Source: Blastococcus saxobsidens (GTDB lineage: Bacteria; Actinomycetota; Actinomycetes; Mycobacteriales; Geodermatophilaceae). Taken from it: 64,000 nucleotides of DNA. The position numbers were made by a program, and so were the translations under genes. The notes beneath the pieces are model-generated. The model did no database searches, was not told where the DNA came from, and was given only the letters and a program-made list of their open reading frames with translations. Below, one piece after another: positions 1 to 9,075 of this stretch. The DNA lies in NCBI RefSeq assembly GCF_010682065.1, contig NZ_JAAGWG010000004.1, positions 150,440 through 214,439 on the forward strand, read 5' to 3'. Within the stretch, counting starts at the first letter, position 1. Each line of letters opens with the position of its first letter.

Positions 1-1
1 C

Positions 2-1009
2 GAGATGCTGCGCCACCTCACCGAGCGGCTGCCGGTGATGGTCACGCCGCGCTGGGTGCACAGCCGGATCCAGCCGATCGCCGTCCGGGACGTGCTCCGC
101 TACCTCGTCGCCTGCGCTCAGCTGCCCGCCGACGTGCACCGGTGCTTCGACATCGGCGGCCCCGACGTCATGAACTACGCGGAGATGATGCAGCGGTACG
201 CACGCGTCGCCGACCTGCCACGGCGCCGCATCCTCCCCGTGCCGCTGTTCAGCCCGTCGCTGTCCAGCCACTGGGTCGGCCTGATCACGCCGGTGCCGGC
301 GGGCATCGCCCGGCCGCTGGTGGAGTCGCTGCGGAACACGGTGGTCTGCGCCGAGCACGACATCGCCGAGCACGTGCCCGATCCGCCGGGCGGCCTGCTG
401 GGGTTCGACGACGCCGTCCGGCTGGCGGTGCAGCGCGTCCGCGACTCCGCCGTCACCACCCGATGGGCGTCGGCGTCGGTACCCGGCGCGCCCTCGGACC
501 CGCTGCCCACCGATCCGGACTGGGCCGGCGGCAGCCTCTACGTCGACGACCGGGAGCGCGCCTGCGCCGCCCCCGCCGACGCCCTGTGGCGCGTGGTCGA
601 GGGGATCGGCGGCGAGCGCGGGTGGTACTCGTGGCCGCTGGCCTGGCGGGTGCGCGGCTGGCTGGACCGCGCGGTCGGCGGGGTCGGACTGCGCCGCGGG
701 CGCCGCGACCCCGACCGGTTGTACGTCGGGGACGCGCTGGACTTCTGGCGGGTCGAGGAGCGGGAGGACGGCCGGCTGCTGCGGCTGCGCGCCGAGATGC
801 GGGTGCCGGGCCTGGCCTGGCTGGAGTTCCACGTGGAACACGGCGCCGAGGCGGACGGTGGCAGCGTCCTGCGGCAGCGGGCCACCTTCGCGCCGCGCGG
901 ACTCGCCGGGCATGCCTACTGGTGGGCGGTGGCCGCGTTCCACGGGTTCGTCTTCGGCGGGATGCTGCGGGGACTCGTCCGGGCCGCCGAGGACCGCGCC
1001 GCGAACTGA
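2..1009 (+). CDS. NmrA/SDR-like NAD(P)-binding protein with C-terminal DUF2867 domain, 5' truncated
   Basis: The reading frame is open at the left edge, so the N-terminal Rossmann part is missing; an internal ATG at position 5 is not taken as the start. What remains first resembles the distal part of an atypical short-chain dehydrogenase (HSRIQPIAVRDV and DIGGPDVMNYAEMM are typical of NmrA-like proteins). From about residue 175 it continues as a DUF2867-type domain (YVDDRERACAAP, then a C-terminal AFHGFVFGGMLRGL). The family is usually annotated as an NAD(P)H-binding oxidoreductase of unknown substrate. The gene converges on the ABC transporter gene, with a family A hairpin between them. A perfect parS palindrome lies inside the coding sequence at 826-839. 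Confidence 0.8.
   Translation, partial: EMLRHLTERLPVMVTPRWVHSRIQPIAVRDVLRYLVACAQLPADVHRCFDIGGPDVMNYAEMMQRYARVADLPRRRILPVPLFSPSLSSHWVGLITPVPAGIARPLVESLRNTVVCAEHDIAEHVPDPPGGLLGFDDAVRLAVQRVRDSAVTTRWASASVPGAPSDPLPTDPDWAGGSLYVDDRERACAAPADALWRVVEGIGGERGWYSWPLAWRVRGWLDRAVGGVGLRRGRRDPDRLYVGDALDFWRVEEREDGRLLRLRAEMRVPGLAWLEFHVEHGAEADGGSVLRQRATFAPRGLAGHAYWWAVAAFHGFVFGGMLRGLVRAAEDRAAN
826..839. other. parS: parS-like centromere site inside a CDS
   Basis: GTTCCACGTGGAAC is a perfect 14-bp palindrome, identical to the core of the site just upstream of parA. It lies about 7.6 kb left of the oriC centre, within the codons of the DUF2867 protein (read as EFHVEH). It is likely a ParB loading site. Confidence 0.8.
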
Positions 1010-1034
1010 CTCCTGCGCCCGCCGCCGAACCGGC

Positions 1035-1107
1035 GACGTGCTGGAACGGCCCCCTTGCAGGGCCCCGCCGCGAGCCTGCGAGTGGTGGGGGGCAAGGGGG
1101 TCCCCTT
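1035..1107. repeat. Family A intergenic hairpin, copy A1
   Basis: Arms are GGCCCCCTTGC (1048-1058) and GCAAGGGGGTCC (1092-1103), around a 33-nt loop containing GCGAGCCTGCGAG. The element sits directly against the stop codon of the leftward ABC transporter gene and downstream of the convergent DUF2867 gene. It is preceded by GACGTGCTGGAACGG, also found at copy A2. Confidence 0.8.
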
Positions 1108-2889
1108 TCAGACGAGCAGCTGCGCGGCCGCCAGCTCCCGGTACAGGTCGCTGGTCTCCAGCAGCTCGTCGTGCGTGCCGCGCCCGACCACCCGGCCCCC
1201 GTCGAGCACCACGATCTGATCGCTGTCGCGGACCGTGGACAACCGGTGGGCGACGACCAGGAGCGCCCGGTCGGCCGAGGCCGCGGCCAGGGTGTCCCGC
1301 AGCAGCCCCTCGTTGCGGGCGTCCAGGCTGGCGGTCGGTTCGTCCAGGAGCAGCAGCGCCGGGCGGGCGAGCAGCGACCGCGCGATGGCCAGCCGCTGCC
1401 GCTCTCCCCCGGACAGCAGCACGCCCTCGTCACCGACCGAGACGTCCAGCCCCCGGGGCGAGCGCCGGACGACGCCGGTCAGCCCGACGTCGGCCAGCAC
1501 CGCCCACAACTCGTCGTCCGTGCTGCCCGGTGCGGCGAGCAGCAGGTTCTCCCGGACCGACCCCGCCAGGACCGGCGCCTCCTGCTCGACGTAGCCGAGC
1601 CGGGCCCGGAGCGCGGCCCGCGGCAGCTCCCGGACGTCGGTCCCGGCCCACCGGATGCACCCGCCGGACAGCGGGTAGAAGCCCTCGACCAGGGCGAGGA
1701 CCGTCGACTTCCCCGCTCCGGAGGGCCCGACCAGCGCCACCCGCGCCCCGGCCGGCACGGTCATCGACACCTCGCGCAGCACCTGCGTCCCGTCCGGGTA
1801 GGCGAAGGAGACGTCCTCGAGGGCGAGCAGCGGGGTCGGGTCGCCGGGCTGCGGTGCCCGCGGGACGTCGCGGGACCGGGCGAGGGCACCGCCCCGTTCT
1901 GGCCGGTCGTCGGCCTCCGGCGCGAGGTCGAGGATCTCCCGCAGCCGGGCGAGCGCGCCCAGCCCGGTCTGCAGCTGCGTCCACGCACCGATGGCCTGGC
2001 CCAGCGGCATGACCAGCAGGAACAGGTACAGGATGAACGCGACGAGGTCGGCGACGGCGATCGAGCCGGTCGCCACCCGGTAGCCGCCCAGCCCCAGGAC
2101 GGCGAGGAACGCGCCCTGCACGGCCACCTGACCGGCCGGGGCGACGAGCGCCTGCAGTCGCGCCACCCGCACGCCGGCCGCGTAGGCCTCGCCCGCGGCC
2201 TCGCCCACGACGCCGACCTCGCGGGCCGTGGCACCGCTGGCCCGGATGGTGCGCACCGCCGACAGCGCCCGTTCGACGGTCGCGGTCATCGCGCCCACCG
2301 CCGCCTGCGCCTCCTGGGAGGCACGGCGCACCCCGCGCGAGACCGTCACCACCACCGCCAGCCCGACGCCCACGGCACCGACGGTGACCAGCAGCAGCCA
2401 GCCGTCGACGAGCGCCATCGCCACGAGCGCGCCGACGGCGACCACCGTGGAGCCGGCGATCTCGACGACGCCCGAGGTGACCGTGGCCCGCAGCAGGGTG
2501 GTGTCGGCCCCGACCCGGGAGATCAGGTCGCCGCTGCGGCGCCGGTCGTACTCCGCGATCTCCAGCCGGAGCAGCCGGTCGGCCACCGTGCGGCGGGTCG
2601 TGAGCACGACCCCCTCGGCGGTCCGCTGCAGCAGGAACTGCTGCACCGCGCCCAGTCCGGCCGACGCCAGGAGCACCGCCACCAGGGCGAGCACCACCGG
2701 GAGCAGCGGATCCCCGGCGCCGACCGCGCGGATCGTCGCCGACACCAGCGCCGGCTGGGCGAGAGCGGCGGCCGCGGCCACCAGCGACAGGGCACCGGCC
2801 GCCAGCAGGGGCCGGCGGTGCGGACGCAGCAGGGGCAGCAGGTCCTTCACGCCGGCAGCGGGAGCTGCGGCGGGTCCCTCGTCGGTCAC
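1108..2889 (-). CDS. ABC transporter, fused permease and ATP-binding protein (exporter type)
   Basis: This 593-residue half-transporter has an N-terminal six-helix membrane domain (about residues 10-300) and a C-terminal nucleotide-binding domain. Walker A GPSGAGKST is near residue 388, the signature LSGGERQRLAIARSLL near 490, Walker B LLLLDEPTAS near 513, followed by the VAHRLS switch histidine. This is the ABCB/MsbA-like exporter layout and probably works as a homodimer; the substrate cannot be read from sequence. The GTG start at 2889 lies 10 bp after the stop of the upstream proline-rich gene, so the two are probably co-transcribed. An open frame continues further upstream only as an antisense-like shadow of that gene. 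Confidence 0.88.
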   Translation of the reverse strand: MTDEGPAAAPAAGVKDLLPLLRPHRRPLLAAGALSLVAAAAALAQPALVSATIRAVGAGDPLLPVVLALVAVLLASAGLGAVQQFLLQRTAEGVVLTTRRTVADRLLRLEIAEYDRRRSGDLISRVGADTTLLRATVTSGVVEIAGSTVVAVGALVAMALVDGWLLLVTVGAVGVGLAVVVTVSRGVRRASQEAQAAVGAMTATVERALSAVRTIRASGATAREVGVVGEAAGEAYAAGVRVARLQALVAPAGQVAVQGAFLAVLGLGGYRVATGSIAVADLVAFILYLFLLVMPLGQAIGAWTQLQTGLGALARLREILDLAPEADDRPERGGALARSRDVPRAPQPGDPTPLLALEDVSFAYPDGTQVLREVSMTVPAGARVALVGPSGAGKSTVLALVEGFYPLSGGCIRWAGTDVRELPRAALRARLGYVEQEAPVLAGSVRENLLLAAPGSTDDELWAVLADVGLTGVVRRSPRGLDVSVGDEGVLLSGGERQRLAIARSLLARPALLLLDEPTASLDARNEGLLRDTLAAASADRALLVVAHRLSTVRDSDQIVVLDGGRVVGRGTHDELLETSDLYRELAAAQLLV

Positions 2890-2899
2890 CGTCGGCCGG

Positions 2900-3904
2900 T
2901 CAGTTCCCGCCGGCACCCAGCGCGGCCACGATCGCCGACAGCAGCCGGGCGTGGTGCTCGAGCAGCTGCGGGCGGTGCCCGTCGGGCCGGACGGCGGACA
3001 CGTGACCGGCGCCGGACCAGAACTCGTCGCCGTCGTCGGTGCCGAGCAGCAGGCCGTGCACCGCCGGGTCCTGCGCGAGCCGGTGCAACCGCGGGTCGTC
3101 CTCGGCCGCCAGCAGCAGCCAGCGCGCGTCGAAGGCGGGGTCGCCGGTGCCCAGCGGCACCATCCCACCGGTGCGGTGCCGCCAGAACCGGGAGGGGCTC
3201 AGTCGGAAGCCCGGCACGCTGCCCAGCAGGGGGGCCGCGGTGATCGCGTACTCCGGGACGACGTACCGCCCCGAGGCGTAGACGACGTCGAAGGCGACCA
3301 GCTCCAGCGGGCCGGCCCGCCCGCGCAGCACGTTGCCCGCGCGGTGATCCTTGGTGGCCCGGACCGGGGAGCTCGCGATCACGCCGGCCAGCGGCGCGTC
3401 CTCGGGAGCCGTGCCGTCGGACACCGTCCAGCCCTGCTGCAGCGCCCAGCCCTGCGACCCGACGAGGTCACCCTGGTAGGCGAACACGTGGTCGGCCGCG
3501 CCGGGCGTCCGCCGGCGACCCCGGCCTCCGCCGAGCCAACCCGGTGCGCCGGCGGCCGGCTGCTGGGGGCCGCCGGCGTCCTCCGGCGGGGGGCCTGCCT
3601 GCGGGGGGCCCTGCGGCGGGGGCGCGTCCAGCGGCGGGCGCGCCTCGTCGGGTGCCGGCCCCGCGGCCGGCGGTGGCACCGGCCGCTGCGGCTCGGCGGC
3701 CGGCAGGTCCCAGCCCGGCGGCTGCCAGGAGCGCGCGGACAGGGGCTCCTGGTCGTCGCGGGGCTTCTTCCGCCGGTCGACGAAGTTCGGCTGGTCGGCC
3801 TCGTCCTCACCTGCACCGCCGGAGCCGAGGTGCGGCGGCTCGCGCCAGCCGCTGCCGTCACCGTCGTCGAAACCGTCCCGGTCACCGTCGCGGGGGCTGC
3901 TCAT
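2900..3904 (-). CDS. Proline-rich protein of unknown function
   Basis: I do not recognise the family. The 334-residue product begins with about 135 residues of acidic, then Pro/Gly-rich low-complexity sequence, and ends in a folded region of about 190 residues (starting near DHVFAYQGDLVG). No signal peptide, membrane segment or catalytic motif is evident. The ATG at 3904 follows the dciA stop by 42 bp, and the ABC exporter gene starts 10 bp downstream, so it probably belongs to the end of the recF-dciA transcription unit. It occupies the place where gyrB often lies in related genomes. Confidence 0.7.
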   Translation of the reverse strand: MSSPRDGDRDGFDDGDGSGWREPPHLGSGGAGEDEADQPNFVDRRKKPRDDQEPLSARSWQPPGWDLPAAEPQRPVPPPAAGPAPDEARPPLDAPPPQGPPQAGPPPEDAGGPQQPAAGAPGWLGGGRGRRRTPGAADHVFAYQGDLVGSQGWALQQGWTVSDGTAPEDAPLAGVIASSPVRATKDHRAGNVLRGRAGPLELVAFDVVYASGRYVVPEYAITAAPLLGSVPGFRLSPSRFWRHRTGGMVPLGTGDPAFDARWLLLAAEDDPRLHRLAQDPAVHGLLLGTDDGDEFWSGAGHVSAVRPDGHRPQLLEHHARLLSAIVAALGAGGN

Positions 3905-3946
3905 CGCTGCATCCTCCTCCCGGCGCCGATCAGTGCGTCGGGCGCC

Positions 3947-4447
3947 TCATCCGTACGTGTCGCGGGGCCCCCGGCCGCGCACCGAGCGTGGACCCTTCTT
4001 CCAGCTGGGGGCCGTCGGACCGACAACGCGCAACGACGTCACGACGTCCCCGCCCACCTGCGCGCGGAGCTTGCCGAGGATCGACGGGGCCAGCAGCCGC
4101 AGCTGGGTGGCCCACGCCGTGGACTCGGCCACGACGAGCAGCACCCCCTCGCTGAGGGTCTCCGGCCGGCAGTGCGAGGCGATGTCCGGGCCGACGATCG
4201 TGTCCCACCGGCCGAACACCGACCCGACCAGGGTCTGGGACGACCAGTCCTCGCTGGTGACCAGGGAGTCGACCAGGCGACCCAGCGGCTGGGGGTCGTC
4301 GGCGCCGGGTCCGGGGCCGCTCCAGCTGCGGCGCGGCCCGGCCACCCGTCGCCGGGTCGGCCGGGGGCGCGAGGCCGATGCCGCCCGAGCCGCCTCCAGG
4401 GCGGCCCGGGCGATGTCGCTGGGGCGGGCCGGGCGGTCCTCGCTCAT
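3947..4447 (-). CDS. dciA: DciA-like DUF721 protein (helicase loader/operator)
   Basis: The product has 166 residues: a basic, Ala/Arg/Pro-rich N-terminal part (about 1-65) and a C-terminal DUF721 domain (about 70-150) with the family-typical [20 protein letters not shown] stretch. DciA proteins are thought to recruit or load the replicative helicase DnaB in bacteria without DnaC or DnaI. The position directly after recF is the standard one. Its ATG overlaps the recF stop by four bases (ATGA, 4444-4447), which suggests translational coupling. Confidence 0.85.
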   Translation of the reverse strand: MSEDRPARPSDIARAALEAARAASASRPRPTRRRVAGPRRSWSGPGPGADDPQPLGRLVDSLVTSEDWSSQTLVGSVFGRWDTIVGPDIASHCRPETLSEGVLLVVAESTAWATQLRLLAPSILGKLRAQVGGDVVTSLRVVGPTAPSWKKGPRSVRGRGPRDTYG

Positions 4448-5619
4448 GTCGTGCCCTCCCCGGTCGGGATCGCGTCCTTGACCACGACGGCGAAGCCGTC
4501 GCCCACCTCGACCCGCGCACCGCGCAGCTCCGGAGGGACGTCGTCCACCACCGCCGCGGTGATGAGGGTCTGCTCGGCCGACCGGGCGACGGCGGCCAGC
4601 GCCGCCCGACGCTCGGCGTCGAGGGTGGCGAAGACGTCGTCGAGGATCAGGATGGGGTCCTCGCCCTCGGCCCTCAAGAGGGCGAACGTCGCCAGTTTCA
4701 GCGCCAGCGCGAGCGACCAGGACTCGCCGTGGCTGGCGAACCCCTTCGCCGGCGCGGGTCCCAGGTGGATGACCAGGTCGTCGCGGTGCGGCCCGACCAG
4801 CGTCATGCCGCGGTCCAGCTCATCCCCTCGGCGCTCGGCGATGCGGGCGCCCAGGGCCTCGGTCAGCTCCGCGACCGAGGGCAGCGCGACCCCCGGCACG
4901 AGCGCGGCGCCCTCCCCGGCCAGCGGCACCGTGGAGCTGTACCCGAGCCCCGCCACGGCGGCGCCGGCGCCGGCCACCCCGGCGTAGGACTCCGCGACGT
5001 GCGGGACCAGGTCGGCGATCAACCGGAGCCGCGCGTCCAGGAGCTGCCCCCCGAGGTCGGTCAGGTGGCCGTCCCAGACGTCGAGGGTCTCCATGGCCTT
5101 GCCCCGCGCCAGCCGCGCCGTCTTCAGCAGGGCGTTGCGCTGCTTGAGCACCCGGTCGTAGTCGCTGCGGACGCCGGCCAGCCGCGGGGTGCGGGTGACC
5201 AGCAGCTCATCCAGGAAGCGGCGCCGTTCGGTCGGGTCGCCGCGCACCAGGGACAGGTCCTCGGGGGCGAACAGCACCGTGCGGACCAGGCCCAGCAGCT
5301 CGCGGGGACGCGGCAGCGGGCCCCGGTTGACCCGGACCCGGTTGGCCCGCCCGGGGTTGATCTCGATCTCGACCAGCAGCTCGCGGTCACCGCGGCGCAG
5401 CGCGGCACGGACCACCGCCTGCGCCGCGCCGTGACGCACCAGGGGTGCGTCTCCGGAGACCCGGTGGCTGCTCATGGTCGCCAGGTAGCCCACGGCCTCG
5501 ACCAGGTTGGTCTTGCCCTCGCCGTTGCGGCCGACGAACACCGTGGGCCCCGGGCCCAGGGCCAGGTCGACCCGCTCCCAGCTGCGGTAGTCCCCGACCT
5601 GCAGGTGCCTCAGGTACAC
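4444..5619 (-). CDS. recF: DNA replication and repair protein RecF
   Basis: The 391-residue SMC/ABC-like ATPase binds single-strand gaps and helps load RecA through RecOR. The N-terminal hallmark [14 protein letters not shown] is followed by Walker [10 protein letters not shown] near residue 30. The C-terminal half has the signature/Walker B block with [11 protein letters not shown]. Length is normal for the family. Translation probably starts at the GTG at 5619; the region before it holds family A copy A2 and no strong ribosome-binding site, so the exact start is less certain. It lies downstream of gnd in the dnaA-dnaN-gnd-recF-dciA order seen in many actinobacteria. Confidence 0.93.
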   Translation of the reverse strand: MYLRHLQVGDYRSWERVDLALGPGPTVFVGRNGEGKTNLVEAVGYLATMSSHRVSGDAPLVRHGAAQAVVRAALRRGDRELLVEIEINPGRANRVRVNRGPLPRPRELLGLVRTVLFAPEDLSLVRGDPTERRRFLDELLVTRTPRLAGVRSDYDRVLKQRNALLKTARLARGKAMETLDVWDGHLTDLGGQLLDARLRLIADLVPHVAESYAGVAGAGAAVAGLGYSSTVPLAGEGAALVPGVALPSVAELTEALGARIAERRGDELDRGMTLVGPHRDDLVIHLGPAPAKGFASHGESWSLALALKLATFALLRAEGEDPILILDDVFATLDAERRAALAAVARSAEQTLITAAVVDDVPPELRGARVEVGDGFAVVVKDAIPTGEGTT

Positions 5620-5634
5620 CGCAGCGCCCGAGGT

Positions 5635-5731
5635 GACGTGCTGGAACGGCCCCTGGCGCGGGGCTGGAACGGCCCCCCTTCAGGGACCCGCGCCGAGCGG
5701 AGCGAGGCGTGGGGGGAAGGGGGGTCCTCTC
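5635..5731. repeat. Family A intergenic hairpin, copy A2, with a partial duplicate
   Basis: Arms are GGCCCCCCTT (5671-5680) and AAGGGGGGTCC (5717-5727), around a 36-nt loop with CCGAGCGGAGCGAGG. A partial left end is duplicated (GCTGGAACGGCCC occurs at 5640 and again at 5663). The element fills the gnd-recF gap and abuts the gnd stop codon. Confidence 0.8.
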
Positions 5732-6664
<933 letters not shown>

Positions 6665-6717
6665 GACGGCGTCCCCTCTGTCGTAGATCACGGTTGTCCT
6701 GCCCATCGTGCCCGGCG

Positions 6718-6780
6718 GGCGGCCTCGCTGCAGGGCCCCGTCGCGAGCGTGCGAGTGGTGGGGGGCAGCGAGGTCCTCTC
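6718..6780. repeat. Family A intergenic hairpin, copy A3
   Basis: Arms are GGCCTCGCTGC (6721-6731) and GCAGCGAGGTCC (6765-6776), around a 33-nt loop nearly identical to that of A1. The stem sequence is quite different from A1 but still perfectly paired apart from the bulged T in GGTCC. It abuts the dnaN stop codon. Confidence 0.8.
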
Positions 6781-7938
6781 TCAGCCGGGCAGGCGCACCG
6801 GCATGATCAGGTAGCGGTAGCTGCCCGGGCGCTCCGCGGGGGCGGCCGGCGCGTCGTCCGCGGGCGGCTCCTCGACGCCGGAGAGGACCGCCGGCTTGAG
6901 CGGGCTGGTGAAGTCCAGTCGCGCCTGCGCCGTGTGCACGGCGGCCAGGCCGTCGAGCAGGAACGTCGGGTTGAAGCCGATGGTCAGCGGGTCGCCGTCG
7001 AAGTCGACGTCGCAGCGCTCCTCGGCCTGCCCCTCGTCGTCGGTGCCGCCGGCCCGCAGGGTGACCTGGCCGGGGGTGAACTCGCAGCGCAGCGGGGTGC
7101 CGCGCTCGGCGACCAGCGCGACGCGCTTGGCGGCGTCGGTGAAGAGGCCGACCGGCAGCGTGGCGTTGGACAGCGACTCGTTCGGCATGATCGCGCGGTA
7201 CTTCACGAACTCGGCGTCCAGCAGCCGGGTGGTGGTCTGCCGGTCCTTGCCCGACAGGCCCAGGATGCCCTCGCCGGAGCTGCCCGAGGAGAGCGACAGG
7301 GTGATCTCCGGGCCGCTGGTCAGCGTCTTCGCGGCGTCGGCGAGCGTGCGGGCCGGCACCAGGACGGCGGCCGAGATGCCCGAGGTCTCCGGGCGCCAGG
7401 CGAACTCGCGCACGGCCAGCCGGTAGCGGTCGGTGGCGGCGAGGGTGATCTGGTCGTCCTCGATCTCCAGCCGTACGCCGGTGAGCATGGGGAGCGTGTC
7501 GTCCCGGCCGGCTGCGATGGCCACCTGGCCCACGGCCTCGGCGAAGACGTCGCTGGCCAGGATCCCGGCGGCCGAGGGCATCGACGGCAGCGACGGGTAG
7601 TCCTCGACCGGCAGGGTCGGCAGGCTGAAGCGGGCGTTGCCGCAGGTGATCGCCAGGCGCGGACCCTCGGCGGTGATGTCGACCGGGTGCGGGGGGAGGG
7701 CCCGGGTGATCTCGGCGAGGAGCCGGCCCGGGACGAGCGCGCGACCGCTCTCGCTGGTCTGGACGTCGATCTCCGCGCGGGCCGAGACCTCGTAGTCGAA
7801 GCCGGAGACCGACAGCTGGCTCCCGTCGACCTCCAGCAGGATGCCCGCCAGGACCGGCACCGACGGCCGCGGCGGCAGGCTGCGCGCCGTCCACGCGACG
7901 GCGTCGGCGAGCACCTCACGTGCCACCCGGAACTTCAT
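6781..7938 (-). CDS. dnaN: DNA polymerase III beta subunit (sliding clamp)
   Basis: The 385-residue DNA clamp encircles DNA and tethers polymerase III; it forms a ring from a dimer of three-domain subunits. It opens with MKFRVAREVLADAVAWTAR and ends with the conserved YRYLIMPVRLPG, the clamp C-terminus that forms part of the partner-peptide groove. The ATG at 7938 is preferred over an in-frame GTG 12 bases upstream because MKFRV is the usual start and GGTGGGTCGAGAG lies just ahead. It is separated from dnaA by the 1.1-kb oriC region and followed by gnd. Confidence 0.95.
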   Translation of the reverse strand: MKFRVAREVLADAVAWTARSLPPRPSVPVLAGILLEVDGSQLSVSGFDYEVSARAEIDVQTSESGRALVPGRLLAEITRALPPHPVDITAEGPRLAITCGNARFSLPTLPVEDYPSLPSMPSAAGILASDVFAEAVGQVAIAAGRDDTLPMLTGVRLEIEDDQITLAATDRYRLAVREFAWRPETSGISAAVLVPARTLADAAKTLTSGPEITLSLSSGSSGEGILGLSGKDRQTTTRLLDAEFVKYRAIMPNESLSNATLPVGLFTDAAKRVALVAERGTPLRCEFTPGQVTLRAGGTDDEGQAEERCDVDFDGDPLTIGFNPTFLLDGLAAVHTAQARLDFTSPLKPAVLSGVEEPPADDAPAAPAERPGSYRYLIMPVRLPG

Positions 7939-8295
7939 CTCTCGACCCACCCATGTTCGGTCCGCCCACCGGTCACCGGATCACGGCGCCCGGTACGGGG
8001 AGGAGCTCGTCGTTTCCCGCAGCGAGGCCTCGACGGCTCCGCTGCGGTGCTCATCGTGCCTGTTGCAGTGCCCCGTGGGGAAACCCCGTCCCCCGATGAG
8101 CTGCTGGAGCCTGCGCGGAGTGCCTGGAAGACCTCCCAGCGCAGCGTCCCCACCCAGAGTGTGGTTCAAGAATTTCTCGAGATAGCTCCCTCATCCTCGT
8201 CATCACACGTGTGGATGCTGGGGATCGGGGCCCTTTCCGCAGGTCAGCGGCCGAGTGGGGGTGTTGGCCCGCTGTGGGTGGTCAGCGTCTTCCTG

Positions 8296-8330
8296 TTGTC
8301 GACACGTGGACAGATCGACGGTTGTGCACC
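8296..8330. promoter_or_regulatory. DnaA-box cluster 1 in oriC
   Basis: TTGTCGACA (8296-8304, 8/9 to TTGTCCACA), CGTGGACAG (8305-8313, reverse strand) and TTGTGCACC (8322-8330) are nearly contiguous. Confidence 0.65.
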
Positions 8331-8543
8331 GTCGCCGTCGTTCCTCCACCTGCTGTCCCCCGTCCACCCCCGGCTCGTCCCCAGTCCGTACCCACCCCGG
8401 CGGGCTCCGGCGTCGCGGTCGGAGGCTTCCGGCCGTGCTGTAGCGCATATCTGCAGGTCAGCGGCTCGCCCGCGCGGGCGAGCGCTCGGTGGGCCGGTCG
8501 GACCGTTACCTCGAAATCGTGGCGAACGGAAGATCTCCCCAAC

Positions 8544-8565
8544 CTGTGCACATTCCTGGGGACAA
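8544..8565. promoter_or_regulatory. DnaA-box cluster 2 in oriC
   Basis: CTGTGCACA (8544-8552) and TGGGGACAA (8557-8565, reverse-strand TTGTCCCCA, 8/9) lie four bases apart. Confidence 0.6.
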
Positions 8566-8655
8566 CTTCTCGATGTGTCGACCACGACCGATCGTCGTTG
8601 CGCCGTCAGCGGCCCGGAATCCTGGGCTTCCTTCCTCCCCAGGCTTCCGCACAGG

Positions 8656-8677
8656 TGTGGACAACCACTTGTCGACC
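8656..8677. promoter_or_regulatory. DnaA-box cluster 3 in oriC, including a perfect box
   Basis: TGTGGACAA (8656-8664) is an exact reverse-strand actinobacterial DnaA box (TTGTCCACA). TTGTCGACC follows at 8669-8677. Confidence 0.75.
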
Positions 8678-8862
8678 GCTCCGAGACGACGACCGGCACC
8701 CCCGGGAACACTCACCGTTCACCGGACGCGGCGAGCTCCGGGGCCGCCCGTGCAGCCGCCCTGGACGACCCCCGGCGGAATGTGCACGAACCGCCAGGGA
8801 CGACGACACCGAGCGCTGCGGAACGACGCCGACAGGGCAGAGCTCGTCGGGCCCGTAAAGGC

Positions 8863-9017
8863 CGGGAACGGGACCCGCGAGGTCCGTCCCGAGTGGACCC
8901 GAAGGGTCGGGAACGGGACCCGCACCGTCCGTGCCGAGTGGGCCCGAAGGGTCCGCGCAGGCACGACGAAGCGGCTCAGCGTTGCCGGGACGGCACGAGG
9001 CCGCGGTGCGGTCCGGA
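8863..9017. repeat. Family B hairpin element, copy B1, with 45-bp tandem repeat
   Basis: Two 45-bp direct repeats (8863-8907 and 8908-8952) share CGGGAACGGGACCCGC and CGAGTGG-CCCGAAGGGT. Each carries a small hairpin: GTCCC/GGGAC (8886-8890 with 8915-8919) and CGTGCC/GGCACG (8930-8935 with 8960-8965), both with loops of 24 nt. The block continues with CCGCGGTGCGGTCCGGAG and runs into family A copy A4. It matches the element at 19655-19800. Confidence 0.65.
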
Positions 9018-9075
9018 GCGGCCCCGTCCAGGGGACCGCCCCGAGCGTGCGAGGGGTGGGGAGGACGGGGTCCTT
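9018..9075. repeat. Family A intergenic hairpin, copy A4
   Basis: Arms are GGCCCCGTCC (9020-9029) and GGACGGGGTCC (9063-9073), around a 33-nt loop with CCGAGCGTGCGAGGGG. It abuts the dnaA stop codon, so it is in the position of a dnaA transcription terminator. Confidence 0.8.

Larger units (their letters stand above)
7939..9075. other. oriC: oriC-containing intergenic region between dnaN and dnaA
   Basis: No gene is seen in these 1,137 bases. The likely origin core is about 8160-8680. An AT-richer stretch at 8165-8186 (TTCAAGAATTTCTCGAGATA) is a candidate unwinding element. DnaA-box-like sites cluster at 8210-8218, 8296-8330, 8544-8565 and 8656-8677. The motif GGTCAGCGGC recurs at 8242 and 8456, with a close variant at 8604. 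The right part (8863-9075) is filled by hairpin families B and A. A dnaA-dnaN location for oriC is standard in actinobacteria. Confidence 0.88.

Noticed and set aside
142..3243. Very long open frame on the + strand crossing the ABC transporter gene and its upstream gene
   Set aside because: It is antisense to well-supported genes, Arg/Pro/Gly-rich and without any domain; such frames are expected at this GC content.
8204..8213. CACACGTGTG palindrome in oriC as a parS site
   Set aside because: It shares only CACGTG with parS and lacks the GTTCC/GGAAC arms.
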